Positions 1 to 11,040 of a stretch of 64,000 nt of DNA are shown here, in pieces. Within the stretch, counting starts at the first letter, position 1, and every line of letters begins with the position of its first letter. The position numbers and the translations under genes were made by a program. The stretch covers positions 56,736,560-56,800,559 of the forward strand of contig OY987301.1 of assembly GCA_963920635.1 (NCBI GenBank). The letters are read 5' to 3'. The notes beneath the pieces were generated by a model that worked only from the letters and a program-made list of their open reading frames with translations, was not told the origin of the DNA and ran no database searches. The stretch comes from Pseudeuparius sepicola (taxonomy: Eukaryota; Arthropoda; Insecta; Coleoptera; Anthribidae).

Positions 1-274
1 ATGCAGAACCGCAGTTGTGCGTAACAAAGACAAAATATCTTAGGAGAACAAAGGGCTTGCGAGAGTCTTGCAAGTTCTTTTTCATTACCTATATTATCTC
101 CGTGCCTCCTCGCAAACAATTGACAGATGGCTAGGCACCATCTTAGAGAAATGTGTCTTAGATACAAGTCAATATATAGAGATCAAAGCATTCGCCACCT
201 GTCGACATCTAAGGCGGAGGAGCAGGAGTAAGTTTTGACACCATCAGACTAGCTGCAGACGAGGCCGAATATAA

Positions 275-597
275 TCATAAGATCAAACGAACTTACCTCA
301 GTGATGTTCGATCTTGATTATATGAAGGCCTCGTCGAAGTAAATAAGTCCCCAGATCCCACCCGTATTTCCATACCTATACCCCAGGACATTAGTCCTTG
401 CAACAACAGCTTTAAATATGACTGAGTGGGCCGACTGCAGTTAGCGCGAGGTAGGGTCAAGCGAATGGCGGGAGAAACCTATTTTCCTTTAAAATTTGTG
501 GTCAGAGGGTCAGAAGCGAGGGTACTACACTACTTCGACGAGGCCTTCATATAATCAAGATAGAACATCACTTAGGTAAGTTCGTTTGATCTTATGA
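275..597. mobile_element. Small inverted-repeat element (MITE-like)
   Basis: A 66-base arm at 275-340 reappears as its reverse complement at 532-597 with about two mismatches. The segment upstream of the left arm (258-275) is again complementary to the inner part of that arm, giving a nested hairpin built on the motif ACGAGGCC. No reading frame of note lies between the arms. This is the structure expected of a non-autonomous DNA transposon. No clear target-site duplication was seen, so the superfamily is open. Confidence 0.6.
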
Positions 598-1355
598 ATA
601 TTCGTGATATTGCACGTCCGAGGTTCATGATCGTCAACAATCTGTTAAAGTTCTGCCTCTATCCAATACATAGGGTTCCCGTTTTTTGGATTCCGCGGAA
701 TATGCCAAAAATTATTACTTTCGATATTATGTCCCTTACGTATGTTTATAATGCATCTTATAGGTACGTTTTATTAAGTCCGTATATAGGTAAATTATGT
801 GTACCTTTATCAAGGGAAAAATTTCAAAATTTTTGTAATTCTGCGTGATTGTAGACGAGTACGGCCGTTTTGTCTTTCCTATTGCATCGTGTTTCTACGC
901 ACCCTGAATATTAATTTTTGCAAACCTTTCGTACACATTGCGAAATTGTTACCTATAGCAACGCAATCTTTAAGGATAAATATTTTAATTTGTTTGTTGT
1001 CGTTTTTTTAAAGGCTATATACCTTATTTCACGACTCCGTGGTTGAAGTCATTTGCGGGGCAAAAACTACCCCTTCCCAACCCGAAAGTTTGTTTTTGAT
1101 TTGATTGTTATTGTCGTTTTTTGGGTACTGGGGGTCGCTTAATATTAAACATCAAGTTTAGCCTAGATCAGTATATTCTCTGTGGTTCACTTAATAGACA
1201 TTATCATCAGCGTAAAAAAATATTGATCAGTCCTGAATTTAGTATCACAGAGGTGTGACATCTTTAAATATGCAAGTAGAGAGATACTGTCAGCGACCTG
1301 TATTATCGAGAATTATTATAGTTATATCAGACAAATTAAATAATTAACTGTAATA
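598..1355. other. No recognisable gene
   Basis: AT-rich DNA with two short overlapping open frames (594-1011) that show no recognisable motif, no splice context and no coding bias. I see nothing that supports a gene here. Confidence 0.5.
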
Positions 1356-1640
1356 GGGGCCGCGGTGGCGTCGCTTGTACCGGCGCTGATATTTAATTAG
1401 ACTGCATGTTTTTCTGCCTTCGATCGACCTTGGTTCGAACCGATGTCGAGGCAGCCGCATGCACATGTCTTTAAAGAAAAACACCGCTATGGCCAAGAGC
1501 GATGGTCAAATGTGGGTTCACGGTATTGCTGCTAAATAGCATTATCCATGTGATTTACTAATTTATGTCCTACACTCACTGGGATTACTGCGGTTTTCTA
1601 GGGTTTTCCGTAGTACTTGAGCGAATGCTATTCTAGTTCT
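1356..1640 (+). repeat. Probable tRNA-derived SINE
   Basis: A GC-rich head (GGGGCCGCGGTGGCGTCGC) is followed about 75 bases later by GGTTCGAACCG at 1432-1442, close to the RNA polymerase III B-box consensus GGTTCGANTCC. An A-box-like TGGCGTCGCTTG lies at 1366. The tail becomes AT-rich. Head-plus-B-box with a non-tRNA body is the usual insect SINE layout. The 3' boundary is a guess and no flanking duplication was identified. Confidence 0.4.
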
Positions 1641-1676
1641 ATCGGAAAAAAGTCGGCCCTAGCCCCAAATGGTAAC

Positions 1677-2155
1677 GAAGACAAAATAATAATAATTGCC
1701 CCCCTCCCCCGCACAAGCATGTAGTTGCTTCTGGGGTTTGGAGTATTGTGAGGGTGAGAATTGTTATTATAATAATACAGATAATTTTTAATTTCTTATT
1801 TTCATTAACTATGTAGAAAGCTTCCCAACACGTACCTCCATATTAATTTCTCACGTTAAAAGAACATTTGGTTAATCTCCTTGCACATTCAGGCAGGAAC
1901 TCATTAATGAAAATCTGTTTTTAAGTATATCCGGAATATATTAGTCTTGTATGGTGTGGTGTTATTTTAACAACACACTACATATTCATGGATTCGTGAA
2001 AAACGTACTGAAGTTTATATAAAATTTCTGATCTTTTCGCAAATTAGTTGGCTGCCTTCCCAGTTAACAATACTAATAAGTTTTCATCCTCACAATAATA
2101 GAAGGAGTATTTCAGAAGCAACTGGGGTTAAAAATTACTATTATCTCGTCTTCAC
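1677..2155. repeat. Degenerate inverted repeat
   Basis: Sequence near 1677-1765 (GAAGACAAAATAATAATAATT, then GTTGCTTCTGG, then GTATTGTGAGG) is partly matched in reverse complement at 2085-2155. The match is interrupted by small indels. It resembles an old TIR element but is too diverged to call firmly. Confidence 0.3.
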
Positions 2156-2271
2156 TGAGATTTCGCCCATAACCAGTATTTACGGTTTTCAGAAAACTTA
2201 TATTTTGGAAAAGAAATGGTAATAGGCATCAAAACCAAAACCTCACTAATAATATCTTCTCTTCCTTCCAG

Positions 2272-2565
2272 GTGACGCCAACATCACCGACAGGGCACTC
2301 CTCCTACGTGGTCCACTACTCAGTAAATGGAAAAAACTCTTCCACTACTTCACTCTGTACAGACCATCACCTACGGGTGGACCAACGCGGAAACTGTGTT
2401 GGTGTAGCTTGTAGACGCGTTTCTAAGAAGACCAGGTCGAGCAGTTGCGATGGGGCTACGGAGAGACCTTCAAGTCCCAGTCCCAGCATGGGGGCCGGAA
2501 GTGGGGAGATGAAAGGAGGCAAGGTGGCAGCCAAGAGGATGGGGAAGAGGAACATAAAGGCACAG
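2272..2565 (+). CDS. Candidate host protein-coding exon, product not recognised
   Basis: A strong 3' splice site (pyrimidine tract TCTTCTCTTCCTTCCAG, AG at 2270-2271) precedes a 294-base segment that ends CACAG directly before GTGAGGG (donor at 2566). The first reading frame is open across all 98 codons, so the exon would be phase 0 at both ends. Composition is richer in GC than the flanks. The peptide is Ser/Lys/Gly rich with several Cys and a basic C-terminal end (KMGKRNIKAQ-like region); it has no start codon requirement as an internal exon. The same frame runs on past the donor to 2664. I do not recognise the protein. It could be an internal exon of a gene whose introns fill this window. 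Confidence 0.45.
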
Positions 2566-2879
2566 GTGAGGGTTTCAATCTTGATTATTTTTACTTCTGT
2601 TTCTAAAAAGAATCGCATCCACAATATTTGGACAAACTTTTCATATACTAGCGTTCATTTGTGATCATTGTGGACCGGAGTACCTATACCTACGTCACAA
2701 TTTCAGTGAAATCTACGATCTACCAGAATAAAGCGACCATTTATTTAACTTCCAAAAATAGAGACCGATTATAAGTATGTCAGTTTCTGTGTGTAGTGAG
2801 GCAAAGAGAGTACCCGACCAAACCTGTCGAGACTTGTCTGGTCTGGTATAGGGGTTTAGAACATAATTTTTCAGAAATA

Positions 2880-3365
2880 GCTTGAATTGTATTATTACAA
2901 AAAAAAAATGTATCATTGCCTCATTAGGTAATATGGTGTTTTGTGAGGTAGAAACCATGTACGTATTTATATCCTCACAGTTTGTTAGCTCTGGAGGAAG
3001 AGCATGCAACTTATCTTTATTGTGACTATATGCTCCCATATCCCTCAAGTTTTTCCAAAATTGTTTTGCAGTGCCATTACGATACAAATATTGTAGACAT
3101 GCCTTCTTTTCCCTATTTATGGTTGTTTTGGTGAGATTTCTCAGCTTTGTATAGTATCGCCAATGTTCATTGTATTTCGTGCTCTTATATCTAGTCAAGG
3201 CCATATTGCGTAACTTTATCATAAGATTAATAGTATGTGTTAGCCATGGTGCTTTCTTTCTTGTTATTCTGGTGGTGACAATAGGAGCATGGTAATCAAA
3301 TAAAGTAGTTAGGAGTTCATTGAGAAGGTAAACTTTATCATCAATATTTTCATGTATTATTATTA
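2880..3365 (-). pseudogene. LINE ORF2 fragment (segment between endonuclease and RT)
   Basis: The minus-strand frame 2713-3387 contains the pattern typical of the linker between the endonuclease and reverse transcriptase in non-LTR retrotransposons: a DDKVYLLNELL start, APW-L in the middle, basic stretches, and FWKNLRDMG followed by LPPELTNCEDIN. The upstream endonuclease and the downstream RT are absent, so this is a short relic. It abuts the zinc-finger gene at its 5' side, where the two reading frames run into each other around 3350-3390. It is probably an insertion that truncated or replaced that gene's 3' end. Confidence 0.55.
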
Positions 3366-3888
3366 ATGTCTTTTTCATTTGGCTCATTAGTTTTGGACAT
3401 TGGTTGGAAACATTGCGTTAATGTCGGTTGTGGCACATCTCCAGATTTCATCTTACTCAATTTGGCAATATGAGTAGAAGTTTTCACATGTTGGTCTACT
3501 TGGAATTTTTTATCGCATGGAATCTGCAATGAAGGAAAAATTGAATTATTAAACTCAATATCAGTAGATACGTAGGTAGGAACTTCGATAGAAATGTTAA
3601 TCGAAAGTGTCGTGATTCCTGAGTGTCCCAATGGTGCGAAATCGGTTGATATAATATGTGTTATTTTTATAAAAATTGTTATAAAAATATATGGGGTTCC
3701 ATAATATAGGTATCCCAAGAAGAACTTAACTTTCGAACGATTTTGCACCATTGGTACACCCAGTATATTGAATATTCAAAAACTATACTTACAATTTTAA
3801 CGCACGCAGAACAGTAGACTTTTCCCATATCTATTCTTAGTTCTTTGTATGACTTAATCCACACTGACGCACTATTGACTTTGGGCAT
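3350..3888 (-). CDS. BED/CGGBP1-like zinc-finger protein, two exons, probably transposon-derived
   Basis: Exon 1 (3888-3793) starts with ATG and encodes a short basic N-terminus followed by VYCSAC. It ends at a consensus donor GTAAGT (3792-3787). Exon 2 starts at 3523 after TTCATTGCAG, continues in frame with CDKKFQVDQHVKTSTH, and is open to a stop at 3350. Joined, the two Cys of exon 1 and the two His of exon 2 form a C-x2-C...H-x5-H finger of the type found in CGGBP1-like proteins and hAT-family transposases. These bind DNA in the nucleus. The predicted protein is only about 90 residues, and its C-terminal end runs into the LINE fragment, so the native 3' end is uncertain. The 270-base intron is itself AT-rich. 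Confidence 0.5.
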
Positions 3889-4340
3889 TTTACTTAGTAA
3901 AATACAACAACTTCCAACACAAAACAAACACAAATCGAGGCCGACGTGATCACTTAAAAAGCAGAATCAGAAATAAAATGCAAAAATGGATTATCCTTCG
4001 TATATTTACCTATATTTACCTATCTATAATTTATTCTGTTCTTTTTCAATAATTGTCCTTTATTAAATAGGTATAAATACCTACTTTAATTGTTTTCAGA
4101 TCACCAGGATTAGTGCCCATAAAATTACAATTTACCTATATTATTTTGGGAAAACCAGGTACCTACTTAGACACCGACCCCTGTTCCCAAAAATGAATGA
4201 AATGCCTGCCAAAGATTTAAATTATCCTAAATTCTTTCAATTATGCATAATATGCCATATTTTAAGGATATATGCAAACATTTAAAAAAATGTATATAAT
4301 ATGCTAAATATGCAAAATATGCGACTTAGAGATGGAGATG
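3889..4340. other. Intergenic, AT-rich
   Basis: No gene seen. The stretch 4235-4325 is dense in ATGC/ATATGC words (TATGCATAATATGC and similar), which may be the degraded end of a DNA element, but no partner arm was found. Confidence 0.4.
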
Positions 4341-4518
4341 GTAATTCTTCTTTTTTAAAAAGCTTTATTGAACGCAGGTACAAACTATATTGAACTGTTA
4401 ATTGATTTCGCGGTATTTATATAATCTGAAAGTGCGGTATGTTACAAGAAATAAATGATGATTATGCTGATCCGTGGTTTCGTCGGATCGGTGTACTGTG
4501 GGGTCGATGAACATAACT
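4341..4518 (-). repeat. 3' LTR of the errantivirus-like element (approximate)
   Basis: On the minus strand it begins AGTTATG immediately after the polypurine tract, as in many errantiviruses. It contains a TATA-like TTATATAAAT (about 4420) and an AATAAA signal (about 4362-4367). The end is taken near GAATTAC at 4341; with no 5' LTR to compare, the boundary may be off and the LTR could be longer. Confidence 0.55.
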
Positions 4519-4532
4519 CCTCCCCCCTTAGG
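4516..4532 (-). other. Polypurine tract
   Basis: On the minus strand the sequence reads CCTAAGGGGGGAGGAGT directly before the LTR start. It is the expected plus-strand DNA priming site and fixes the element's orientation. Confidence 0.7.
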
Positions 4533-6010
4533 ATGGAAGTTCGTCCTCGGGCTTCCTTTTGGGTTGATGAAGTTCATGAAGTGAGATTCTTGGTTTGAGG
4601 GTCAGCGTTTGGAGTCTTTTTCGTTTTCTTATCGTAAAGTAAATGATGAAACATAGGAGGGTGATGATAAGAAGTGTGGTTGACCAGGTTGTTGTGGAGA
4701 TGACGACTGGATCTAGATGAATAGGTTGAATGGCCGAGAGTTGTGGTGTTTCTTGGAGAGACTGCAGCTGATAGTTGTAGATGATATTTGGGATTGATTT
4801 TAACAGGAAAGATTACTGGGATTTCAGCTTTTTCTTGTGTGGAGGTGTACCATTGGTTTTCAATTTGAACTGGACAGGGCGAACGGATGATGGCTGGTTG
4901 TTTGATGATTTCTTCTGTTTTTGAACATTTTTCTATGATACGGAGCGGATAGTTTGTGCTGGCAATAAGGCTTCGCTTAGTTTGATGTATGATGGGCTGC
5001 AGGAGGATGGCTGTGGTGCAGTTTTCTAACGTGGATAGTTGATATTTGGTTGTTAACATAGTTTGACAGGTTATTTTTCTTTCTGTGGGTGTGCATGTGG
5101 AATACCACCGATTATTCCCATAGTAAACGGCAGGGGGGTACCAAAACGATATCTTCTTTGTTGTGGATTGGGTAAATATGGTAGAGTGGGAATAACAGTT
5201 CATCAAGGATAGGAATTTTTATAGGATAATAAGTATCTGATTTTCCGTAGAGATTATAGTGCTTTGAGCAGTTTCAATTAGTTCAAAAGGGTGCATGTTA
5301 TCTGATAAGAGACAGGCTTTATTATAGAGAGATTTGAGATGATTTTCTAGTTGAATAATTTCAGAGAGAGAAAATAGTTCAATGTTTGACTGTTGTAATG
5401 CAGCTAGATTGATAGTTCGAATTATTTTTTGAATAAATTGATTTAGACGATCGAGATTAAGTATTTCGCTGTGAAGAGAGAGAGATATTTGTCAAATTCG
5501 TCACTGAGTAGATTAATATCTTGCGCAATTTTAACTGTATTATTATTAATAGTTTCAACTAACACGTTATATCGTTTTATTGTTTGGGAGGCATAAGTTG
5601 TGGAGATATTGAGTGTACTAATGATTTCAGATTGTTTGTTTTCGAGAGCTTGAATATGTTTTCCAAAAATATGCGATAGTTTTCGTCGAGATTTCCTGTG
5701 ATTGATTTAATAAATGTACCTAAATAGTTCATAATCCCACGTTTCTGTCTAGGGCGAATTAATTTATGAAAATTGTCGAGAGTTTCATGGTAAAGAAGTT
5801 TATACTGAGTAAACATTTTGTAGTAAGATGAATTTGTTGAAGTGTTAAAAAGAACTAGATTAAGTGAACAAAGTTTAAGATTATTGTCTATACTGCTTAA
5901 ATTAAAGGTAAGTATGTGACGGAGAAAGTGATCAAATAACTGTGCTTGTCCTAGCAATTCTTGATAGTATCCATTATTAAGGATCGGGTGGACTTGAAGG
6001 GCCAGGCAGT
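4530..6010 (-). pseudogene. env-like (F-protein type) region of the errantivirus-like element, broken
   Basis: Downstream of integrase, the minus-strand frame 6506-5577 continues into sequence with a furin-type basic site, RQKR, at about 5739-5752. A Gly-rich, hydrophobic stretch follows it, as in errantivirus and baculovirus F-like envelope proteins. A second frame (5206-4574) covers a Cys-containing ectodomain segment. A hydrophobic segment of about 19 residues, followed by a basic tail, is encoded at about 4700-4625 in a frame different from that open frame, ending at a stop just before the polypurine tract. The region is therefore frameshifted at least twice (around 5577-5207 and upstream of 4700). 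In intact relatives the protein acts in membrane fusion; this copy cannot make it. Confidence 0.6.
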
Positions 6011-6950
6011 TGGATATTAAAGGAGTGTGTTTCTGTAACAAGGGAGGTTTGCGTAAGCGTTTTATTTTTCTAGGATGAGAGTTAGTGGGTTTATTCTTAG
6101 TGGTTAAAACTTTAATTTTTGTACTGTCAGTAGAGGTAACAGTGGCGGGTATATAGGGTGCGTCGAGTTTGTTACGAGTGTTTTTGGAAAGGTACACGGT
6201 TTGTCCTTGTTCTAGAGTAGGAGTGGGATCTGATAGATTTTTGTTGCGGTTTTCTAAAATGCGGGTTTCTTTTTCGTGAAATTTAGAGTAAAGGGAATCA
6301 ATAAAAGGGCGGAGTTTATCTTTATGTCGTTGATTATATTTTTCATAAATAGGTAAGTCGTCGTCGAATTGTATTTCTTCGATATAGGGGCCGTAGAGGA
6401 TTGAGAAAGGAGAGTAGCCAGTGGCTGAGTGGATTGATTGATTATAAATAAGGACACAATGTGTGATTAGATCTTGGAAATATTCTTTAGGTCGTTCATA
6501 TTGCATAACTCCGAGTTTTTCTGTAAATGTGGAATGGAATCGTTCGATAGGACTGTTAGAATTAGGATTGTTAACGGTGGTAAAGTGTAGTTATATTTTG
6601 TGGAGTTTACAAAATTCTTTAAAGAGGTATTAGAAAATTCAGTGCCTTCATCACAAACAATTTTGCGCCGATAATTGTGATGAGAAAATTAAAGTAATGA
6701 CGTAATTTGCTTAAAATGGAAATATTCATTTTATCTTGTATATTGTAAACTTGAGCATATTTCGAAGATGAATCTATGATTGTTAGAAAACTTTGACGAT
6801 TGCGGGAAAAGGTATCTATGTGGATAATATCAAAAGGTTTTTGTCCTAATAGTGGGCCTTTGAAGGGAAGTTTATAAGGGTGTCTTTCATATTTATTTCG
6901 TAAACAGATATCGCATTTATTAATATATTCGGAAATTGTAGTGCGCATAT
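5980..6950 (-). pseudogene. Integrase of the errantivirus-like element, frameshifted
   Basis: Frame 6948-6619 has the CDICLRNK zinc-binding end and the first catalytic Asp (IIHIDTF). The second Asp lies in CDEGTEF, encoded at about 6640-6660 in another frame. The catalytic Glu is in PIERFHS near 6545, in the frame that continues as 6506-5577. The C-terminal part (residues 1-about 150 of that frame) includes YNQSIHSATGYSPF and a basic tail. All three DDE residues are visible, but one frameshift separates them. The integrase frame runs on without a stop into env-like sequence. Confidence 0.75.
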
Positions 6951-7028
6951 TGAGCCAATAATAATGGTTAAGTGATTTAAAGTTTCGAGTATGCCATTAT
7001 AATTTTGTTTGTGATAGTTCTCAACACA

Positions 7029-8750
7029 TTAAAGTTGTTTATCGGGATTTTCTATATCTTGAGTCTGTTTAGAGCAGAAAGAGATACGAACGGATTCATT
7101 GAAAGTATTGCGGACATATTCAGATATAAATTTTTGGATATCAACTTGTTCAGTTTTCCAGTCTTTTTCAGTAAGAGTTACGGCATATTGATGTTTACTT
7201 TTAAATTTAAGTCTGTATTGGACGTCGTGTTTATTTCCAAACTTTAAAATAATTTGATTAGGGAAATAGTTAATAGGTTCTTCGGAATAGGGAATAGTAG
7301 CAATAGGGTTTTCATGAGTGGAGTGTTGTGTGGATAGTCCAGTTTGTTTTTCGTAAGCTTCGTTAACAAAATCGTCAATATTAAAGTCGTCGTCATGTGA
7401 GGGATGATTTACACAAATTGAGTCGGATTCATGCATATTTAGTTCGATGCGGGAAAGCGCGTCGGCTACAAAATTTTCTTTTCCCTTGCGATAAACAATT
7501 TCGAAATTGAATTCTTCTAATTTGAGTTTCCATCGGGCAAGACGTGAATGGGGTTCTTCAATTTTATACAGCCAAAATAAAGGATTGTGATCGGTTTCTA
7601 TAGTGAATTTTACACCAAAAAGATAGGACCGTAAATGTTTACAGGATTCAATTATTGCAAGGAGTTCTTTTTCGATTGTGGAATAGTTTCGTTCTGCGGT
7701 AATAAGGGTGCGGGAGTAGTAAGCGATTGGTTTTCCTTTTTGGGATAGGACAGAGCCAATAGCAACGTTAGAGGCGTCAATAGTTAATGTAAAGGGTAGA
7801 GAAAAGTCAGGGTACTGGAGAATTGGGGAGTTACTTAGAGCGGATTTACATTTTTCAAAACAATCTATATATTGAGGGTGATCAACTTCTATTTTTGTGC
7901 CTTTTCGTAGACAACGTGACATGGGTGCTGTCATTTTTGAGAAATTAGGAATGAAGCGGCGATAATAGCCTATTAGTCCTAATAAACTTTTAATTTCCTT
8001 AGTAGTTTTTGGAATGGGGAAGTTTTGAATTGCAGATATTTTGTTTGGATTGGGTTTAATGCCTTCTGGGGTAATGACGTGGCCAAGGAAAGCTACTTCT
8101 TTTCTTAGAAATTCGGATTTGTCGAGTTGCGTTTTCAGATTTACTTCGCGGAATTTTTGAAAAATTGATTTTATATGAATAAGATGTTCTTGTAAAGATT
8201 TCGAAAATATAATGACGTCATCCATATAGACAAAACATGATTTGTAAAGGAATTCTGGTAAAATTTCGTCCATCATGCACTGAAAACTCGCGGGGGCGTT
8301 TTTCAAACCAAACGGTAGTCTTGTATATTCGAAGTGACCATTGGGAACTGTGAACGCGGTTTTTTCGACGGAGTTTTGGTGAACTTCAATTTGGTGAAAA
8401 CCTTGGGCTATTTCGAGGGTTGTGAAATGTGGGCATTTACCTAAATTGTCGAGTATTTCGTCAATGCGTGGAAGGGGATATTTGTCTTCAACTCTAATGT
8501 CATTAAGTTTGCCATAGTCTATAACCATGCGAAACTTGCGTTTACCGGATGCATCCATTTTCTTTGGAACGATCCAAACGGGAGAAGAATAAGGGGAAAT
8601 TGAAGGTTGGATAATTTCTTGATCTAAGAGTTTTTCGATTTGGGTAGAAATTTCGCTTTGCATCACTTTAGAATGTCGGAAAGAACGGGAAAATATAGGA
8701 GTTTCGTCTTTTGTGCGGATTTCGTGTTTGACAGAACTTGTAAATGACAA
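7029..8750 (-). pseudogene. Reverse transcriptase/RNase H of the errantivirus-like element
   Basis: A 573-codon open frame. RT motifs in order: PYSSPVWIVPKK, FRMVIDYGKLN, LPFGLKNAPASFQ and the catalytic YMDD (near residue 176). RNase H follows (about residues 325-450) with TIDAS, a KELLAI Glu and ETDHNPL. A conserved CHROMO-less tail then leads toward integrase. The first RT catalytic motif reads TLEIAQGFHQ, whereas related elements have a D in place of that E; loss of this metal-binding Asp would be expected to kill polymerisation. The frame is otherwise the best preserved part of the element. Confidence 0.8.
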
Positions 8751-8899
8751 ATCGGATGATTCATTGTAGAAAATATCTTTAAATTGATGACAAAGATTAA
8801 GAATTTTTTGTTTTTCTTCGGAATTTAAGTGTTGCGTTCGAATAGAATTGGGATCAAAAGAATTATTAGCGAAGGAAGGGGAAAATGGGAAATTAAAGA

Positions 8900-9069
8900 T
8901 TTTCGGAGTAAGTTTTAGAAATTTTCATTGAAATAAGAGTAAAGGGTTCAAAAAATTGATATCGGGGATCGAAATTTTGGGCAGCTTTAGGAGTTACAGT
9001 ATCAGATCCACCAGAGTCTATTAAAACTTTAAGATTAGAATGGAAGTTTGGTGGCTTTTGAAAGATTAT
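8900..9069 (-). pseudogene. Aspartic protease remnant of the errantivirus-like element
   Basis: On the minus strand a VLIDSGGSDT motif at 9018-8990 matches the D-S/T-G active site of retroviral-type proteases. It is in the same frame as the upstream gag tail, separated from it by a TAA at 9072-9070. Downstream of the motif the frame is broken before the RT open frame starts. Only the active-site neighbourhood is recognisable. Confidence 0.55.
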
Positions 9070-10091
9070 TTAATTCGATAACTCGGGAGTGGGTGGAGGT
9101 TCCGAGGCTGGTTCCTGAAAATTCTCGGAAAAGTATTCTTCGGTCTCCAAAGTGGGATTAGACTCTATATTATTGTGAAAAGTACGTGTGGACATTGGGG
9201 TTGGTTTATAAGTTTGTTGCGACGCCAATTTTGAAGTTGTGGACATATGAGTTGGACGATATTGATTTTGATAATGATTGTTGGGTCTGAAGGTTGGACT
9301 GAATGCCTGTCGATTGGTTGGATGATTCTGTCTTTGAGGAATGTGTTTCATATTACTAAAATTTCTAGGTCAGAAAGTGCTTTGATTAAAGGGTTGAGGG
9401 AATGGTTGATTAAAATTTGGGTTTATATTCATATTATGGTTAGGTTGTAGGTTGCGAGGTGGTTGAGGATTTTGTTGAGTTGGGCGATTGGTTGGTTGAT
9501 TATTTCTTTGATAATCACGGGGATAGGTGGTAGATTTAAGATAAGACATATATTGCTGTTGCTCTTGGTGGTTATCTAAAACTATGCATTTTTTAAGTGC
9601 TTCATCAAGAGAGTTTAATTCAAAATGAGATAAATGATCACAATAGGGATTATTTATGCCAGTGCAAAAGAAGGTTCGAAGGGCTTGTTTTCGGAAAACC
9701 AAAGCTTTAAACTCAATAATTGCCTGAGGGTTATTTTCGTGCAAAGAAACGTGTTGTAAAAGATCATTAAGTGCTAAAGTTATTCGGTTATAATAATCAT
9801 CATAGGATTCTGAACGTTTTTGTACTGTTGTTGTTAATTGTATTAATAAAATTAATTCGGTGCGACGATGGCCATATTTTTGAAATAAAAAGGCCTAACT
9901 TCTACCCAAGCAGTTGTATTATGTAGATTTAAGAAATCACGGGCCTCATTTTTAATTTTTGAAACGATATGAGTGTTAATTATATAGAGTTGGGTTGCAT
10001 CAGCACCTTGTTGAGTGAAAAAAGTTTGACAAAACGTGCTCCAAAAAAAAACAGAAGCTTGATTATTTTGGGAGATATTGCCATAATTCAA
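9070..10091 (-). pseudogene. gag of the errantivirus-like element, N-terminus missing
   Basis: Three open pieces (10091-9852, 9744-9370, 9351-9070). The first ends in a different frame, and the last two share one frame split by a stop. The first pieces carry capsid-like sequence (ALRTFFCTGINNPYC, LNSLDEALKKC). The last pieces are Asn/Gln/Pro-rich, as in errantivirus Gag, which lacks a CCHC knuckle; none is seen here. Confidence 0.65.
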
Positions 10092-11040
10092 TTTAAAAAA
10101 AGGAACTACAACGCCCTGTATCTCAGAAACGAAGAACTTTAGGACCTCTGTTTATATTGTCAACCCAAGTTATAATAAATTTTTCTACAAATATTATCGC
10201 AGAAGTACAATTATTTAAAATATAAAAGTTTCCTAAAAAACTGCAGTTTTCAGTGAACATTTCTCTAATTTCCACGTGAACTAATGTTTTTTCTATAAAT
10301 ATGCAGATTTAAATTAGCGACTAGTTAGATTATCATTCCAACCTCCATGCTGCCTTATGTTACAACAGAATAACTATGAAGTAATAATACTAATAATAAT
10401 AATGTTGGAAAATAATGCATAATTTTTTAGATTCAATAATGTTGCTGAAAAGCATTTTTAAACGTTTTATACATACACAAAGAGTCAATAAAACCAAAAA
10501 TAAATTTAACAGTATATAATAAATATAAATTAAAAATATCAGTTTTGTTCCGAAGTTATTAATATTTCTTGAATCTAGTGTATCGAATAAATTATTAATT
10601 AACCTAATTAATAGTACTTTCAATAATTCAATGATACTCGTATATGGAAAAAATTAAATCTGGTCAAAATAAAATTTTCATTGTGATCCCTTAATTTTTT
10701 TCATCGATAAGTAAAGAAAATTATTATTTTTTTTAAACAAGGGCCCTTCTCTATCAGTGTGCCGCTTATGATTTGATGTTGATGTAAGATTGACTCACAA
10801 TTGGAGAGGCATACTGAGGTTAGTCATATAAAGTCTGAACGTTTATTTTGCACCAGCGATTTTTGTGCTTTCGTCATAATTTCATACTTTGCCAGCCTCG
10901 GACTTTATCAAAAGGTATGCCATTCAAAATACACCAAATAAACACATCTCAATGGAACAAAAAACAAAGAAGCGTACCTACTGACTAAACACATGGAAAT
11001 TTCATTAACCCTTTTGCAACTTCTCTTGCGTATGTCTTTT
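10092..11040. other. AT-rich, possible repeat end
   Basis: At 10108-10160 the words CGCCCTGTATCTCAGAAACG and TTTAGGACCTCTGTTTATATT resemble the right part of the MITE at 52742-53338. This suggests a truncated relative that cut off the 5' end of the errantivirus. The rest shows no gene. Confidence 0.4.

Larger units (their letters stand above)
4341..10091 (-). mobile_element. Errantivirus-like LTR retrotransposon, 5'-truncated
   Basis: Reading right to left, the order is gag (10091-9070), protease (about 9060-8900), RT/RNase H (8750-7029), integrase (6950-about 6000), env-like region (about 6000-4530), polypurine tract and 3' LTR. This is the insect errantivirus (gypsy/17.6 type) order, with an env gene that ordinary Ty3/Gypsy elements lack. 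The 5' LTR, primer site and N-terminal part of gag are missing; at 10105 the sequence changes to a repeat end resembling other CAGGGTG-type elements. Internal frameshifts and stops occur in gag, integrase and env, so the copy is inactive. Confidence 0.85.
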
